A stretch of 64,000 nucleotides of DNA from UBA12481 sp012523435. Its GTDB lineage: Bacteria; Bacteroidota; Bacteroidia; Bacteroidales; UBA12481. The stretch is taken from contig JAQUCP010000001.1 of the NCBI GenBank assembly GCA_028686135.1, positions 287,027 to 351,026 of the forward strand, given 5' to 3'. Positions 61,772-64,000 of this stretch are shown here, piece by piece (the stretch's first letter is position 1; every line of letters starts with the position of its first letter). Made by a program: the position numbers and the translations under genes. Under the pieces are notes generated by a model. That model was not told the DNA's origin, searched no databases, and worked only from the letters and a program-made list of their open reading frames with translations.

Positions 61772-62530
61772 TCCCTGACCGAATACTTTACGTAAGAGAT
61801 CGGTAGTTCGCGCGGAGACATCAGTCCGGATTTTTTTCTCCTGATCCTGAACCTTGATAAACAGACCACGAAGTGCCTGATGGGTCACATACTCCTCTAA
61901 GCTGTAATCCATGGTTCTAACCTGTAACACTCGACCTGCGGCCGAATTGGCGAACATATTCCATCGGCTGGTGATCTTACTCCAGGTTTGGCTTGCCGAG
62001 ACTCCCGCGACGATCGGCTTTTCGAGTGATGCCTGGATGGATGGCTTGTATAGAACGAAAAGTTTGTTATAGGTGTTGGCCCTAAGGTAGTTAGTTGCAG
62101 CACTGTCGGCACCATTGAGGATTCCCCAGGCATCGCTGATGGACATCGAAGTTATGGCCCCGGAAAAAATCGGAGCAGCTTTTACAACGGCATCCTCGGC
62201 AGAGCGGTTAATTTGGAGCACTACGTCGCTGATGAGCTGATCAAGCCCTGGAACACGCCGGGCATAACTCAAAATCTCCTGCGTCTCCGGGGGAAGGTCA
62301 ATCTTCACCAGATTATCCAGGAAATAGCCATCGGTTTGATTCAAATTCTTCACCGCGATTTCAGTTCCGATTTTCAACGCCTCTTTCAGTCCCTGAACCA
62401 CCTGTTCCGTTGTTAACTTCCCACCACCAGTGTCAATGGTTCCCGCAACCTGCGTCAACAGGTCGCACGACGAGGTGAGCAGCAGCAGCGCAGTCAGGAA
62501 CCCCGCAAAACGAATCATCATTTTTCTCAT
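61769..62530 (-). CDS. DUF4197 lipoprotein
   Basis: This is a 253-residue protein with a lipoprotein signal (MIRFAGFLTALLLLTSSC). TTEQVVQGLKEALKIGTEIA, followed by NQTDGYFLDNLVKIDLPPE, is the conserved start of DUF4197. The central SISDAWGILNGADSAATNYL and the C-terminal ALRGLFIKVQDQEKKIR also fit. The family is widespread in Bacteroidota and Proteobacteria, helical, and without a known function. MRKMM and MMIRF are alternative start points. It is divergent from the next gene across about 60 bases. Confidence 0.92.
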   Translation of the reverse strand: MRKMMIRFAGFLTALLLLTSSCDLLTQVAGTIDTGGGKLTTEQVVQGLKEALKIGTEIAVKNLNQTDGYFLDNLVKIDLPPETQEILSYARRVPGLDQLISDVVLQINRSAEDAVVKAAPIFSGAITSMSISDAWGILNGADSAATNYLRANTYNKLFVLYKPSIQASLEKPIVAGVSASQTWSKITSRWNMFANSAAGRVLQVRTMDYSLEEYVTHQALRGLFIKVQDQEKKIRTDVSARTTDLLRKVFGQG

Positions 62531-62588
62531 TTCTTTTATTGCTGTTTCATGCTAAATTAGGGTTTTTATCTACAAAACACCTGCTTCA

Positions 62589-63947
62589 ATGCATCTAAGA
62601 CACGCTATTTCGATCCTCTCTTTGCTGATCCTGTCTCTACCCACGGTTTCCCAAACGCCGGTCACTTCCCTCCCCCGCGCCCCGATTCCTTACGGATTCT
62701 CCTACGAACAGTGGGAGGCTATGAACAAACGATGGCAGCCCTACTCATCGTGGATTAACGCTATCTATCTTGATGGTACCACCATCGAAGGACAGCTGAT
62801 CAAAATAAGTGACTCATCTATCCTCCTGCAAACCAACAAGTTACTTCCAGATGGGAATTTTAACACGCCTCAGCACCTAGAAATCAGGTTCGCTGATCTG
62901 GCAAAAATGCAACTCCGGGAGAGCGGGCACCCCTATAAAGGACTGATTATCGGCATGCTAGCCGGTGCGGTTCCTGGAGCGGTGACCGGGCTAATTCTGG
63001 CCCAGGGGTGGACCTATATTCCGGCGCTGATCTTCGGAACCATCACCGGGGCTGTCGGCGGGTTCACCGGATCAAGAATCCAAAAATCAGCCCGCCGGGA
63101 AGAGATCGATATCGTAAATGGCATGCTTTCCGATAAAAACCGGGCATTACTGGAGAAATCAAGTCTGTTTCAACAGGAGCTCCCGCCGGGATTCCCCTCT
63201 ACTTCCAACATGAACCGTGAAACCTTAGAACAGATGATCCCGTATTCACCCTCACTGGATAAAGCGTTCCCGGAAAATAAATGGAGCCTATCAGTCAATA
63301 CAAGCCTCATTACCAATAATTTACGGAAAAAGATTTTTGTCTGGCATATGGCTCCACTGTGGGGTCCACCGGATGGCTACTATGAAACACGGATAGGACT
63401 AGAGGCCAATTTGACTCGGAAAGTAGGGCCTCATTTTGAGGTTGGAGCACTCATTCACACGGTGCCGGGGGATGTGGCTTATACGTATCTTGACAAGCAT
63501 TCCGAGGAACTGGGACTGGATTATCAGTATAACAGGTCATTCCATCAAAACACCTTCGGGATTTTCGGGGGTTGGCGGATTGAGCCTTCAGGAAGGTTTT
63601 ACAATCAACGGTTCCGCGGATCGGTTCAAACAGGATTCCTGCTATCGGATGTGTTCGAGCACTTTTACAACCAGTGGAACAATTTTGACGATTACGAAAT
63701 CAACACCGGTCACCTAACACGAAAACACTACTGGCGGCCGGGGCTCCTGCTCAAGGTGAAAGCAGATTATTATCTGATTCCCGGCTTTTCAATCTTTATC
63801 GCAGGCGAAGGATTTTGGCTCAGGGCTATCGAGTTTGAGCAAAGAACCCTACTCCCGGAAACCAGGAAGGGTCCTTTCGAAATGACTTACCACAGGCTGA
63901 ATTTCAGTAACTTCCAGCTTTGTGCCGGGTTTTCCGTGCACCTATAA
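62589..63947 (+). CDS. Exported protein with glycine-rich hydrophobic segment; function unknown
   Basis: This is a 452-residue protein with a signal peptide (MHLRHAISILSLLILSLPTVSQ). After a short domain (YLDGTTIEGQLIKISDSSIL, resembling a small beta-barrel seen before such segments) comes a glycine-zipper-like stretch (IIGMLAGAVPGAVTGLILAQ, then FGTITGAVGGFTGSRIQ). The C-terminal 220 residues alternate hydrophobic and polar residues (NTFGIFGGWRIEPSGRFYNQ, LLKVKADYYLIPGFSIFIAG) and end in FSVHL, as in outer-membrane beta-barrels. I do not recognise the family. It is probably an outer-membrane protein. Confidence 0.65.
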   Translation: MHLRHAISILSLLILSLPTVSQTPVTSLPRAPIPYGFSYEQWEAMNKRWQPYSSWINAIYLDGTTIEGQLIKISDSSILLQTNKLLPDGNFNTPQHLEIRFADLAKMQLRESGHPYKGLIIGMLAGAVPGAVTGLILAQGWTYIPALIFGTITGAVGGFTGSRIQKSARREEIDIVNGMLSDKNRALLEKSSLFQQELPPGFPSTSNMNRETLEQMIPYSPSLDKAFPENKWSLSVNTSLITNNLRKKIFVWHMAPLWGPPDGYYETRIGLEANLTRKVGPHFEVGALIHTVPGDVAYTYLDKHSEELGLDYQYNRSFHQNTFGIFGGWRIEPSGRFYNQRFRGSVQTGFLLSDVFEHFYNQWNNFDDYEINTGHLTRKHYWRPGLLLKVKADYYLIPGFSIFIAGEGFWLRAIEFEQRTLLPETRKGPFEMTYHRLNFSNFQLCAGFSVHL

Positions 63948-63949
63948 AT

Positions 63950-64000
63950 CTATTTCACGGCACTCCTTCCACGCATCCATCGGATGATAAACCAGCCGGC
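63950..64000 (-). CDS. Possible C-terminal end of a minus-strand gene cut by the window edge
   Basis: The minus strand is open from the right edge to a TAG at 63952-63950, giving AGWFIIRWMRGRSAVK before the stop. The composition is protein-like, but 17 codons are too few to be sure. It starts right after the end of the upstream convergent gene, which fits the tight packing seen elsewhere. Confidence 0.3.
   Translation of the reverse strand, partial: AGWFIIRWMRGRSAVK

Noticed and set aside
1..64000. CRISPR arrays, insertion sequences, prophage genes, restriction or other classical defence modules
   Set aside because: I looked for regular direct repeats, transposase or integrase motifs, Cas proteins and toxin-antitoxin pairs on both strands and found none that I could support.

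Overview
The window looks like a chromosomal segment of a Gram-negative member of the Bacteroidota, probably an anaerobe or facultative anaerobe of the Bacteroidales/Marinilabiliales type. The evidence is consistent across the window. Several genes carry the Bacteroidota-type -7 promoter element TAnnTTTG, twice with a well-spaced TTG/TTTG -33 element. Shine-Dalgarno sequences are weak or absent for most genes. There is a short TonB of the Bacteroidota kind, a FISUMP-domain lipoprotein, lamin-tail-domain exoproteins, a NagB/PIG-L fusion, a class I hybrid cluster protein and a membrane pyrophosphatase. LpxK and lipoproteins indicate an outer membrane. I see no insertion sequence, prophage or CRISPR array.

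Layout. 1-9 kb: end of a GH3 glycosidase, an unusual membrane/NTPase fusion, NhaA, a HAD phosphatase, a secreted 5'-nucleotidase, a methyltransferase and a HEAT-like protein. 9-13.7 kb: tRNA-Glu and rpsT from one promoter, radC, a polysaccharide-deacetylase/GNAT pair, upp and folK. 13.8-18 kb: sppA-lpxK-punA-LOG in tight order. 18-24 kb: lamin-tail protein, asd, serine hydrolase, hflX and tonB. 24.1-25.8 kb: tRNA-Ala followed by a FISUMP lipoprotein and a visibly AT-rich FkbM methyltransferase, possibly a small acquired patch. 25.9-39 kb: hppA, mscS, a GNAT/racemase pair, hcp, a FemAB-like protein, a PepSY protein, a DUF937 protein, NagB/PIG-L, a MaoC hydratase and a membrane protein with an HTH-like N-terminus.

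39.3-58.2 kb is the most striking part: about 19 kb of co-directional, tightly spaced or overlapping genes. They encode five PQQ-like beta-propellers, an NHL-type propeller, a multi-[4Fe-4S] ferredoxin, a NapH/NosR-like membrane polyferredoxin, a fused NuoE-NuoF flavoprotein and a NuoG/GltD-like ferredoxin that has lost its NAD(P)-binding half. A GT4 glycosyltransferase and a LolD/FtsX-type ABC transporter follow. I read it as a NAD(H)-linked electron conduit that crosses the inner membrane and ends at extracytoplasmic propellers. No recognisable terminal catalytic subunit (hydrogenase, molybdo/tungsto-enzyme or cytochrome) is present. This is the best candidate here for an undescribed system.

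58.2-64 kb: cold-shock protein, Gfo/Idh/MocA oxidoreductase, M28 peptidase, Hsp20 (with an inverted repeat upstream), a DUF4197 lipoprotein, an exported protein with a glycine-rich segment, and what may be the end of another minus-strand gene. No gap between genes exceeds about 300 bases. All functional calls rest on motif recognition by eye; no database search was run.
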